Assembly (NCBI GenBank): GCA_031279155.1
Contig: JAITJB010000024.1
Coordinates: 1-13,984 of the forward strand
DNA from: Deltaproteobacteria bacterium
Lineage (GTDB): Bacteria > Desulfobacterota > Desulfarculia > Adiutricales > Adiutricaceae
Reading direction: 5' to 3'
DNA length: 13,984 bases
The notes under the pieces were generated by a model. That model saw only the letters and a list, made by a program, of their open reading frames with translations. It ran no database searches and was not told the origin of the DNA. The stretch's first letter is position 1, and every line of letters starts with the position of its first letter. The position numbers and the translations under genes are program-made. Below, piece by piece: positions 1 through 6,693 of this stretch.

Positions 1-1002
1 GGTTATAGCTTGGAACCTAGCTCAGCTCCTAGCCCGGAAAAAAGCCCAGAACCTAGCCTACAATCAAGCTTACTACCTAAATTGGGACCCAATTTGGGCC
101 CCAATCTGGACTCTGAAGAGGAGATTTGGGCGGCCTTAGTCTTGGGCGTGGGCGATTATTGCCGTAAAAATAATCTTAATACCGTGGTATTAGGTCTTTC
201 TGGCGGCATAGATAGCGCTCTTACGGCGGCTATCGCCGCTAAAGCCGTGGGGCCGCAAAACGTGACCGCGCTCTTGATGCCCTCGCCATACTCCAGCCAG
301 CACAGCCTAGATGACGCCTTGGCTCTGGTGGAAAACTTAGGCTTAGCCAAATCTCATGTTTTAGGTATTAAGCCGGCCATGGAGGCCTTCAGTCACATCT
401 TGGCCCCTTGTTTTGGTAATCTTCCTTCGGACACCACTGAGGAAAACATCCAAGCTAGGATACGCGGCGTTCTTTTAATGGCCCTGGCCAACAAATTTGG
501 TAGCTTATTATTGACCACGGGCAATAAGTCTGAGATTGCCGTGGGCTACTGTACCATCTACGGCGACATGTGCGGGGCTTTGGCAGTCATTGGGGATCTC
601 TATAAGACGCAGGTGTTCCGTCTGGCTCGCTGGCTCAACGAGCAAAATGGCCGCGAGATCATACCCTGGAATACAATTACTAAACCCCCATCCGCCGAAT
701 TGAGGCCTAATCAGACTGACCAAGATAGCCTCCCGCCCTACGAGGAGTTAGACGCGGTTTTAGCCTTCTTTTTGGAAGATAAAGAGGGACCACAAGCCTT
801 GGAGGCTCGAGGCTTTGACCCCCAAACAGTCAGAAAAATCGCCTCTTTAGTCCGAAGCGCCGAGTTTAAGAGGCGCCAGGGAGCCCCGGTCTTGAGGATC
901 ACCTCTCAAGCTTTTGGCGTGGGCTGGCGCATGCCCATTACCTGCGGCTCGGTCTTCGAGACGAGGACTAAGACCATGCCCAAGCCCGGAACCAAGATCT
1001 AG
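1..1002 (+). CDS. nadE: Glutamine-dependent NAD+ synthetase, synthetase domain (5' partial)
   Basis: NadE converts deamido-NAD+ to NAD+ using ATP and ammonia, the last step of NAD synthesis in the cytoplasm. The frame is open from base 1, so the gene very probably starts left of the window; the TTG at base 10 has no evidence as a start. The ATP-pyrophosphatase P-loop SGGIDSA lies at residues 67-73 of the visible part. It is followed by MPSPYSS, the TEENIQARIRG and TTGNKSE motifs, and PPSAELRPNQTDQDSLPPYEELD. That last block and the C-terminal EFKRRQ...AFG..WRMPIT are typical of the glutamine-dependent NadE class, which carries an N-terminal nitrilase-type glutaminase domain; I infer that domain lies outside the window. 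The first 40 residues are an unusual Pro/Ser-rich linker with a duplicated LGPN. The gene ends in TAG and is followed 65 bp later by a same-strand membrane-protein gene. Confidence 0.93.
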   Translation, partial: GYSLEPSSAPSPEKSPEPSLQSSLLPKLGPNLGPNLDSEEEIWAALVLGVGDYCRKNNLNTVVLGLSGGIDSALTAAIAAKAVGPQNVTALLMPSPYSSQHSLDDALALVENLGLAKSHVLGIKPAMEAFSHILAPCFGNLPSDTTEENIQARIRGVLLMALANKFGSLLLTTGNKSEIAVGYCTIYGDMCGALAVIGDLYKTQVFRLARWLNEQNGREIIPWNTITKPPSAELRPNQTDQDSLPPYEELDAVLAFFLEDKEGPQALEARGFDPQTVRKIASLVRSAEFKRRQGAPVLRITSQAFGVGWRMPITCGSVFETRTKTMPKPGTKI

Positions 1003-1011
1003 ATTAAAGTT

Positions 1012-1039
1012 TTGGCCAGCGTATTAAGCTTTGAATAAT
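1012..1039 (+). promoter_or_regulatory. Weak candidate sigma70 promoter for the DUF4870-like gene
   Basis: The gap after nadE is AT-rich. TTGGCC (1012-1017) lies 16 bp before AATAAT (1034-1039, 5 of 6 matches to TATAAT). The -35 box is a poor match, and read-through from nadE is equally possible. Confidence 0.2.
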
Positions 1040-1067
1040 ATTAATTTAATTGTAAGGAGAAGAGATT

Positions 1068-1451
1068 ATGTCAACAAGCAACAATTCCACCGGGTCCCAG
1101 CTTCCAGTCGCCACCAAGGCTTTTGATCAAAATGACATTGACGACAACAAAGTCATCGCCGCCCTATCCTACCTCGGCTTATTGTTTTTGGTCCCTTTAT
1201 TGGCCAGGCCAAATTCTAAATTTTGCCGGGCCCATGTGAACCAAGGGATTGTTTTCTTTATTGTTTTTGCCGTAACGTCTATTGTCTTAATGATCTTAAG
1301 TTTGATTCCGCTCTTGGGCTTTATTTTTTGGATAGTCATGTTTTTATTCTGCTTGGTCTCAGCGATTATTGCTATAGTCCAAATTATATTTTGCCTTAAA
1401 GGTGAATACAAAAAGATTCCTATTTTAGGTAATTTAAATATAATTAAATAA
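1068..1451 (+). CDS. Small DUF4870/Tic20-like inner-membrane protein
   Basis: This 127-residue protein has a polar N-terminus (about residues 1-28) followed by hydrophobic segments. One lies near residues 31-46 (AALSYLGLLFLVPLLA), and a long hydrophobic block from about 63 to 112 is enough for two or three more membrane passes. The pattern NKVIAALSYLGLLFLVPLLARP....C..HVNQGIVFFI, and the C-terminus GEYKKIPILGNLNIIK, resemble small bacterial DUF4870/Tic20-like proteins. Their biochemical role is not established. The start ATG has a strong ribosome binding site (AAGGAGA, 8 bp upstream). It follows nadE on the same strand with a 65-bp gap and converges on rsmD. No clear terminator is visible after it. 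The family call rests on pattern recognition only. Confidence 0.75.
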   Translation: MSTSNNSTGSQLPVATKAFDQNDIDDNKVIAALSYLGLLFLVPLLARPNSKFCRAHVNQGIVFFIVFAVTSIVLMILSLIPLLGFIFWIVMFLFCLVSAIIAIVQIIFCLKGEYKKIPILGNLNIIK

Positions 1452-1529
1452 TCTAGTAATCTAATTTAGGGGCCTCCCACCTTTTGGCCTCGCGCTCTAT
1501 CTCTACCTTGCCGTTAGAACTATAACCAA

Positions 1530-2099
1530 TTACTCAAGCTCAAAAAAAGCCGCCCCGGTTCTGCCCCAAGCCCGGCTATCTATTAGTTTCCAGCTCTTAA
1601 GCTTTTCGGGATCGATTGAATGTAGGTCCTCTCTCTCCTGCTCCCAGATGGCCAGGGCGCCGGGGCTTAGTAAATTGTAGTTTTGGGCGCGCAGGAGAAA
1701 GTTTTCAGCAATTTCCCTATCTTTATAGGGGGGATCGAGAAAAACTAGATCAAAGGGGGCAAAACGGGTTAAGGATGCCGTCTCCTTGGGAAAAGCGGCT
1801 TTAAGGATCTTTACGCGCTCTTGACAGCTTAAGGGGATCTTATGGAGGTTAGTGTTTAGGGATCTTATGGCGCTAGAGGCGCTATCGCACAAGAGAGCAA
1901 AATCAGCCCCCCTAGAGACGGCTTCAAACCCTAGGGCCCCAGAGCCGGCCAAGAGATCTAAGACCCTGGCCCCTTGGGTTTTTGAGCCCAAGATGGAGAA
2001 GATGGCCTCGCGGGCCATGGCCGAAGTGGGCCGGGTCAATAGACCCTTGGGCGCGCTTAAGTTTAGGCCCTTAAAGAGACCGGCGATTATTTTGGGCAC
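1530..2099 (-). CDS. rsmD: 16S rRNA (guanine(966)-N(2))-methyltransferase RsmD
   Basis: RsmD methylates G966 of 16S rRNA using S-adenosylmethionine during 30S assembly. The 189-residue length is normal for the family. Visible signatures are RPTSAMAREAIFSIL near residues 23-37, the SAM-binding loop DLLAGSGALGFEA at 48-60, and the catalytic FDLVFLDPPY with DPPY at 122-125. The best start is GTG at 2099, preceded by GGTGAG; an ATG overlapping it by one base is in another frame. The gene is last in the minus-strand run. Its ribosome binding site is itself the final unit of the 8-bp repeat array that fills the upstream spacer. No clear terminator follows the stop codon. Confidence 0.93.
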   Translation of the reverse strand: MPKIIAGLFKGLNLSAPKGLLTRPTSAMAREAIFSILGSKTQGARVLDLLAGSGALGFEAVSRGADFALLCDSASSAIRSLNTNLHKIPLSCQERVKILKAAFPKETASLTRFAPFDLVFLDPPYKDREIAENFLLRAQNYNLLSPGALAIWEQEREDLHSIDPEKLKSWKLIDSRAWGRTGAAFFELE

Positions 2100-2243
2100 A
2101 TCTCACCCGCTAAGCTGTTCACTTTTTAGCCTTCTAGCCTTTTAGCCTGCTCACCTATTAGTCTTTTAGCCATCTAGCCGTCTAACCTGTTCGCCCTTCT
2201 AACCTTTCACCCGCTCACCCGGTCAACTAATAACCTGCTCACC
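2100..2243. repeat. 18-unit degenerate 8-bp tandem array filling an intergenic spacer
   Basis: Reading the + strand in blocks of 8 from 2100 gives 18 consecutive units without any phase shift. The approximate consensus is TTYTAGCC/TGCTCACC; on the minus strand it is GGYTARAA/GGTGAGCA. TTTTAGCC occurs three times and TGCTCACC twice; other units differ at one to four positions. The array runs exactly from the stop codon of the DUF3298-like gene (TGA inside the first minus-strand unit GGTGAGCA) to the GTG start of rsmD, supplying its GGTGAG ribosome binding site. It is not a CRISPR array, because there are no spacers. Confidence 0.85.
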
Positions 2244-3144
2244 GGCCCCAAAGGGCCGGGCGAGCGCCCAGTTCGATCATGGTTTTAACGTCAATATCTA
2301 AGGCCTGAGGGCGGCAGGTGCCGGCTTTGGGCGTGGTCAAGGCTATGGTAGCTCCGCCTCTAGTTAAAATGAGATCGGTTGGCGTCAGGTGAACGCCCGT
2401 GATCTTTCTCCCAGAAATCAAAAGCCGTTTAGCCGGGCAGTTGTCGGCGGCTTTAAGGAGCTCATCGACCTTGGACCAGAATTTGGGTACCGATTGATTG
2501 GCGTTGGGGAAGATATCTTTTAGGGTCAAAGGGGCCCCGGTGGTCAGATCGTAGTTGGCAAAAGAATAGGTGACGGTCGCCCGGATTTGGCGATTGCGGC
2601 GGATATTACCAATAAATCTCTCAACTTGGAAGATTGAGAGATATTTTTCTGAGCTCTGGTGGACGTAATTTTTGATCTCAAAACCAACTGGCAAACAGCG
2701 CCCCTGGCAGCCGTCAAAATCGTTACAGGTTAGCTCCATGGATTTGGCTTTAAAGGCCGCGAATTTCTTTTTCATGGCCGCTTCTAGCCTCTGGTCGAGG
2801 GCAAAGCTTCCAGTATTTTCAGGATAATCAATAGTAATATAAACTAGATCGGTTACGCAGGTCGGCGAGACCAGTTGGTGCTCGAGGATGCGCCTTTGGG
2901 AGTCAGGCGGCGGCTCAGATAATGGGGTTCCGTCATCATAGCAGTGCTGGCCCTCACACAAGCCTGGCCAACCGCCTAGGTATTCTGAGCGCAGATATGC
3001 TGAGGCGCTTGAAGCGTCAATAAGAGCGAGCGAGATCAAAAAGGCCAAAAAAAATAGTCTGCCTAAGGTTTTAGCCGGCTTGGATGTTAAAGCATCGCTT
3101 TTATTTTTAGGCCGAAACTTAAGGCTATGGAGAGGGTCATGCAT
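2239..3144 (-). CDS. Secreted cysteine-rich protein with DUF3298-like C-terminal domain
   Basis: This protein of 301 residues has unknown function. It has a long basic N-region (about 28 residues), a hydrophobic core at 29-42 (GRLFFLAFLISLAL) and a likely signal peptidase I site ASSASA|YL after residue 49, so export to the periplasm or beyond is expected. The segment ATVTYSFANYDLTTGAPLTLKDIFPN resembles the signature of DUF3298/RsiV-like extracytoplasmic domains. The mature part carries at least eight cysteines, including LCEGQHC and TCNDFDGCQGRC, suggesting disulfides. The start ATG has GAGGA 8 bp upstream. It follows waaA by 64 bp. The last codons and stop overlap a GC-rich inverted repeat. 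The DUF3298 match comes from motif memory; the secretion call is firmer. Confidence 0.72.
   Translation of the reverse strand: MHDPLHSLKFRPKNKSDALTSKPAKTLGRLFFLAFLISLALIDASSASAYLRSEYLGGWPGLCEGQHCYDDGTPLSEPPPDSQRRILEHQLVSPTCVTDLVYITIDYPENTGSFALDQRLEAAMKKKFAAFKAKSMELTCNDFDGCQGRCLPVGFEIKNYVHQSSEKYLSIFQVERFIGNIRRNRQIRATVTYSFANYDLTTGAPLTLKDIFPNANQSVPKFWSKVDELLKAADNCPAKRLLISGRKITGVHLTPTDLILTRGGATIALTTPKAGTCRPQALDIDVKTMIELGARPALWGR
2242..2259. other. GC-rich perfect inverted repeat at the end of the DUF3298-like gene
   Basis: CCGGCCC, a 4-base loop and GGGCCGG form a 7-bp perfect hairpin over the last codons of the gene, up to its stop. No T-tract follows on either strand, so it is not a standard intrinsic terminator. 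It could shield the mRNA 3' end or cause pausing (inference). Confidence 0.5.
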
Positions 3145-3208
3145 GATTTATCCTCGGCCGATGGGATATTTTGTAGTTTATTTAAGTATAAAAAGCTTTA
3201 AATGTTCT

Positions 3209-4576
3209 TTAGTAATTAATTGAGCGAGATTTTTGGTTCGAGCTCTCAAGAGTCTCGAGCACAGTTTTGGCCAAAAGCGGGGCGATTGGCGATAGAGAGG
3301 CCAAATATTGAGCGCCCCTTAGGCCGTTAGCCCGGGCCTCTAGGGGATCGGCTAAGAGGCGGCTTAAGACGGTAGCTAGGTTTTCCGGGGCGGCCACGCT
3401 GGCCGCGCCCAAAGCTCTCAAATCTTGAGCTTCGTTTAGAAAGCTATCCATATATAAGCCAAAGACCGTGGGCCGACCGTAGGCCGCAGGTTCCAGCGGG
3501 TTGTGGCCGGTTCCGCCCAAAAAACTGCCGCCGACCACGGCGATATCAGCTTGAGCGTATAAATCGGCCAAAACCCCCACCCTATCTACGATGACGACTG
3601 ACTTAGGCACCCAGGGAGCTGTGAGGTTATTGGTTTGCGAGTATAAAATTGTCTGAAAACCCAAGGATTTTGCTGTATCTGCGACTTCTTTGACTCGCGG
3701 AATGTGTCTTGGCGAGAGTATAAGCCTAATATTATTATTATCTAGTGAATTTACGGCCTTTAAAATGATGGCCTCTTCCCCGTGGTGAGTTGAGCCTGCC
3801 AAAATGATGGGGGAGTTATTAGTTTGGCTTTCTAAGGAGTTATTTTTTTCTATTTGAGCGATATAATTACTTGCTTTAGCAATCAGGCGATCAAATTTTG
3901 GCGATCCGCCAATTATAGTCCGGTCATTATCGGAGCCTAAAGCGACAAAGCGCTCGCGATCGGAAATATCAATGGCGCTTATCAGATCAAAGAACCTTAA
4001 AATTGGGCCCATAAAGTGCCTGATTTTTAGGTAGCGCTCAAAGGAGTTTAGGCTTAGGCGGCCAGAAACGATAATCAGAGGGATATGGCGGCGGGCGCAC
4101 TGATAGACCAGTTCTGGCCAGATCTCGGTTTCGATAATGACCAGAGCTATAGGATCTACGCGGTCTAAAAATCTCTGGGGCGCGCCCCAAAAATCTAGAG
4201 GCGGGGCGGCTAATTGGATGTCAGTTATATAGCCTGAGTTTAGCTGATGGTTGGGAAACTGAAAATCGTAGATCTCTTCATTGGGCCAGATTTTATGGCT
4301 AGCCACAGATAGACCGGCAGGCGTTCCCACGGTCATGAGCTTGGGGCCGGTGTAACCGGCCTCAGGGAAGGCCTCTAAGACGGCTAGGCCGCTTGCGGCC
4401 TCGCCCACCGATGCTGCATGTAGCCAGATGGGCTTACGTCCGCCGCAGTCGGTAAAGCCTAAGCGGTCGGCCCAGCGTCCGCCAAAGCGACCTTTAACTA
4501 GCGGCCAAATTAGGGCCGGAGCTAAGGCCAGTGAGCCGAGGCTGCGGTAGGCCCAAAGCCAGGAACGGAGGGACAC
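3209..4576 (-). CDS. waaA: 3-deoxy-D-manno-octulosonic acid (Kdo) transferase, GT30
   Basis: WaaA (KdtA) transfers Kdo from CMP-Kdo to lipid A precursor at the cytoplasmic face of the inner membrane, so the cell makes LPS. The 455 residues show an N-terminal hydrophobic anchor (about 10-27), WLHAASVGE at 51-59 with the presumed catalytic Glu59, ETEIWPEL at 149-156, ILAGSTHHGEE near 258-268, and the C-terminal CMP-binding stretch GGTGHNPLEPAAYGRP at 354-369. Roughly 20 residues near 99-118 (NEEIYDFQFPN...) look inserted compared with the usual spacing between the first two motifs. The start is GTG at 4576 with AGGA 7-8 bp upstream, overlapping the TAA of the SecB-like gene, so the two are probably co-translated. 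Some members add one Kdo and others two; the sequence does not say which. Confidence 0.93.
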   Translation of the reverse strand: MSLRSWLWAYRSLGSLALAPALIWPLVKGRFGGRWADRLGFTDCGGRKPIWLHAASVGEAASGLAVLEAFPEAGYTGPKLMTVGTPAGLSVASHKIWPNEEIYDFQFPNHQLNSGYITDIQLAAPPLDFWGAPQRFLDRVDPIALVIIETEIWPELVYQCARRHIPLIIVSGRLSLNSFERYLKIRHFMGPILRFFDLISAIDISDRERFVALGSDNDRTIIGGSPKFDRLIAKASNYIAQIEKNNSLESQTNNSPIILAGSTHHGEEAIILKAVNSLDNNNIRLILSPRHIPRVKEVADTAKSLGFQTILYSQTNNLTAPWVPKSVVIVDRVGVLADLYAQADIAVVGGSFLGGTGHNPLEPAAYGRPTVFGLYMDSFLNEAQDLRALGAASVAAPENLATVLSRLLADPLEARANGLRGAQYLASLSPIAPLLAKTVLETLESSNQKSRSINY

Positions 4577-4587
4577 GGTCTGTCCTA

Positions 4588-5040
4588 TTAGTGAGTTTCG
4601 CCGGGGCGTACGGACATGAAGTTGCCGCCGGTTAGGCAGGTTGAGGCGTTAAGGATCAGGGGCGGAAAACCGGCCCGACGAGTAATATCGGCGGCAAACT
4701 CCCGCAGAAAGGGGAAAACCGCTTGAGCGAACATGTTTTGGACGATGGTATTGCGTATTTGGGGGTGTGGGGACTTAAGTAAGACAAAGGCGGCCAAGAA
4801 CTCCACCTCTAGCCTGAAGGGGGCCGGGCTTTCGCTTCTGGTCTCCAAGCTCTGGCTGAAGTTGGCCATGGTCCCCTCTTCGTTAAAGTCAGCGTTATTA
4901 CTAATAATGACCTGAATGGAGGCTCGTTTTTTCTGGTAGAGTAGAGGCTGCTCTTTGGCAAAATCAGGATTAACGGAAAAGAAGCTCTTATTAAGTTTTA
5001 TGTTGGTCATGGCATATTCAAGTCTATGGTCCTCTGGCAT
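4588..5040 (-). CDS. secB: SecB-family protein-export chaperone
   Basis: SecB keeps secretory preproteins unfolded and delivers them to SecA. This 150-residue protein has the family length and topology: a beta-rich N-terminal half, EVEFLAAFVLL, then NTIVQNMFAQAVFPFLREFAADITRRAGFPPLIL. The last block matches the SecB C-terminal signature (FPYARE...R.GFPPL.L in classical members). The tail lacks an obvious SecB-type SecA-binding C-terminus and ends SVRPGETH. The start ATG has a strong AAGGAG site 6 bp upstream; an in-frame ATG at codon 11 has none as good. It lies 31 bp after rng and 11 bp before waaA. Solitary SecB-like chaperones can serve toxin-antitoxin pairs, but no such pair is adjacent. 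The sequence is divergent, so the assignment is to family rather than proven orthology. Confidence 0.7.
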   Translation of the reverse strand: MPEDHRLEYAMTNIKLNKSFFSVNPDFAKEQPLLYQKKRASIQVIISNNADFNEEGTMANFSQSLETRSESPAPFRLEVEFLAAFVLLKSPHPQIRNTIVQNMFAQAVFPFLREFAADITRRAGFPPLILNASTCLTGGNFMSVRPGETH

Positions 5041-5071
5041 GTTATCTCCTTAATTTTAGGTAATTTATTTA

Positions 5072-6640
5072 TCAGGTCGTTGTTTGGTTGGTTGCCGGAG
5101 GGCCAGGTTCGATGGTGTAGGCTTCGGTATGGGTGTTTTCGTCGGCTCTAATGGAAATAGGTCTTTTAAGTCTCTTTTCTAAATCCTCCAGAGCCGGGCG
5201 GCCCTCATCGAGGATCAGATCGCGGATAGAGGGGTGGACGGTCAGGATCAGGGGCTGGTGAGGGTAATCACAGGCGGCCATTTCCATGTCGCGAAAGGCT
5301 TGATGGCAGACTGAGATGGGAGACAATAGCACGCCCTGACCTTGGCAGTAGAAACATGGCCGCCGCATCAGTCGGTCGATATTTTCCCTCGTCCTCTTGC
5401 GGGTCATCTCTATTAGACCTAATTCACTCATGGGTAAGATCTTGGTCTTGCCCTTATCGTGCTTGAGATTTTCTTTAAGGGTCTGGAAGACCCTTTCGCG
5501 GTTAAACTCCTTTTCCATATCAATAAAATCGATGACTATTAGACCGCCGATATTGCGGAGCCGCAATTGGTAGGCTATTTCCCGGACAGCTTCTAAGTTG
5601 GTTTTTAGAATTGTTTCTTCTAAATTGTGGTGACCCACGTAGCGGCCGGTGTTGACATCGATGACCGTTAGGGCTTCGGTGGAATCGATGACCACGTAAC
5701 CGCCGCTTTTGAGCCAGACTTTTTTATTTAAGGCGCGCGCCAGATCGGTTTCCACGTTATAGGCGTCAAATAAGGGTACAGAACCCTCGTAAAGGCCCAC
5801 GTCAGGCGTTTGCTCTGGCGAAAAGGCCGTAAGAAAGCGGTGGATCTTTTCATACTGCTCGCGATCGTCGATAACTAACCGGTCAACTTGGTCGGTGAAG
5901 AGATCGCGCACGGCCTTAAGGCTAGCGTCAAGTTCTTGGTGGATCAGGGCCGGGGCCGATTGGAGCAATATATCGGCTTGGATTTTAGCCCACAGGTGAT
6001 CGAGAAAAGCCGATTCGGCCTTAAGTTCGTAGTCGGTCGCCCCTTCGGCCGCCGTTCGGGCAATCAGGCCTCGCCCGGTGCCTAAAGACTCCAAAATATC
6101 TCTAAGCCTTCGGCGCTCTTCGTCGTCTTCGATGCGGCGGCTGACGCCTAAGTGGTTGACCGCGCTCATCATAACTAGCCGGCGGCCTGGTAATGATATA
6201 TGGGTGGTAACCCTGGCCCCCTTTTGGCCAATGGGCTCTTTGGAGACCTGGACCATGATGTCCTGGCCCTCGCTTAAAATTGACTCGATGGGCTGCTGGT
6301 TAGATTCTGGGATTTCAGCGTCATCTTGGAGGGCGGTCTCAACTTCGCCCTCGCCATCGTCGTCAGATCCAAAGGAGGCCTTACCTAAGAGCCGGGTAAA
6401 TTCCTTTTCCCCGCCGCAGATGTCATCGACATATAAAAAGGCCGCCTTCTCCATGCCAATATCGACAAAAGCCGCTTGAAGGCCTGGTAGGACTCTAACC
6501 ACCCGGCCTAGGTAGATGTTGCCTAAAAGACCTGCGCCTCTGGCCCCGCGCTCGAGTTGAAACTCCACCAACACACCATTTTCCATCAAGGCGATCCTGG
6601 TTTCGTATGGACGGTAGTTGATTAAAAGTTCAGATGACAT
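5072..6640 (-). CDS. rng: Ribonuclease G (RNase E/G family endoribonuclease)
   Basis: RNase E/G family enzymes cut single-stranded RNA 5'-end dependently in rRNA maturation and mRNA decay. The 522 residues contain an N-terminal S1 domain (about 36-155, with NIYLGRVVRVLPGLQAAFVDIG), the 5'-sensor/RNase H-like region, and the catalytic aspartates in TVIDVNTGRY (Asp328) and GGLIVIDFIDM (Asp371). The zinc-link is CFYC (Cys429/Cys432). There is no long C-terminal scaffold, so the size fits RNase G rather than RNase E. An acidic low-complexity insert at about residues 90-117 interrupts the S1 domain. The start ATG has only a weak nearby ribosome binding site (AAGAAG; AGGAAA lies farther up). It follows the TIGR03960 fusion by 53 bp, an association common in deltaproteobacteria and Firmicutes. 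The usual downstream rplU/rpmA genes are absent here. Confidence 0.93.
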   Translation of the reverse strand: MSSELLINYRPYETRIALMENGVLVEFQLERGARGAGLLGNIYLGRVVRVLPGLQAAFVDIGMEKAAFLYVDDICGGEKEFTRLLGKASFGSDDDGEGEVETALQDDAEIPESNQQPIESILSEGQDIMVQVSKEPIGQKGARVTTHISLPGRRLVMMSAVNHLGVSRRIEDDEERRRLRDILESLGTGRGLIARTAAEGATDYELKAESAFLDHLWAKIQADILLQSAPALIHQELDASLKAVRDLFTDQVDRLVIDDREQYEKIHRFLTAFSPEQTPDVGLYEGSVPLFDAYNVETDLARALNKKVWLKSGGYVVIDSTEALTVIDVNTGRYVGHHNLEETILKTNLEAVREIAYQLRLRNIGGLIVIDFIDMEKEFNRERVFQTLKENLKHDKGKTKILPMSELGLIEMTRKRTRENIDRLMRRPCFYCQGQGVLLSPISVCHQAFRDMEMAACDYPHQPLILTVHPSIRDLILDEGRPALEDLEKRLKRPISIRADENTHTEAYTIEPGPPATNQTTT

Positions 6641-6693
6641 GGCTGGCTTCTTTATTTCCTCTCAAAAAGGGGGCTAGTTGGAATTTACATTTT

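Noticed and set aside
10..12. TTG at base 10 as the real nadE start
   Set aside because: The frame is open to base 1, no ribosome binding site fits in nine bases, and the C-terminal type predicts a glutaminase domain upstream.
1471..1492. Possible terminator downstream of rsmD or the DUF4870-like gene
   Set aside because: The GGCC pairs around it form no stable stem and no T-tract follows on either strand.
2100..2243. CRISPR array
   Set aside because: The repeats are 8-bp, degenerate and directly adjacent, with no unique spacers and no cas genes.
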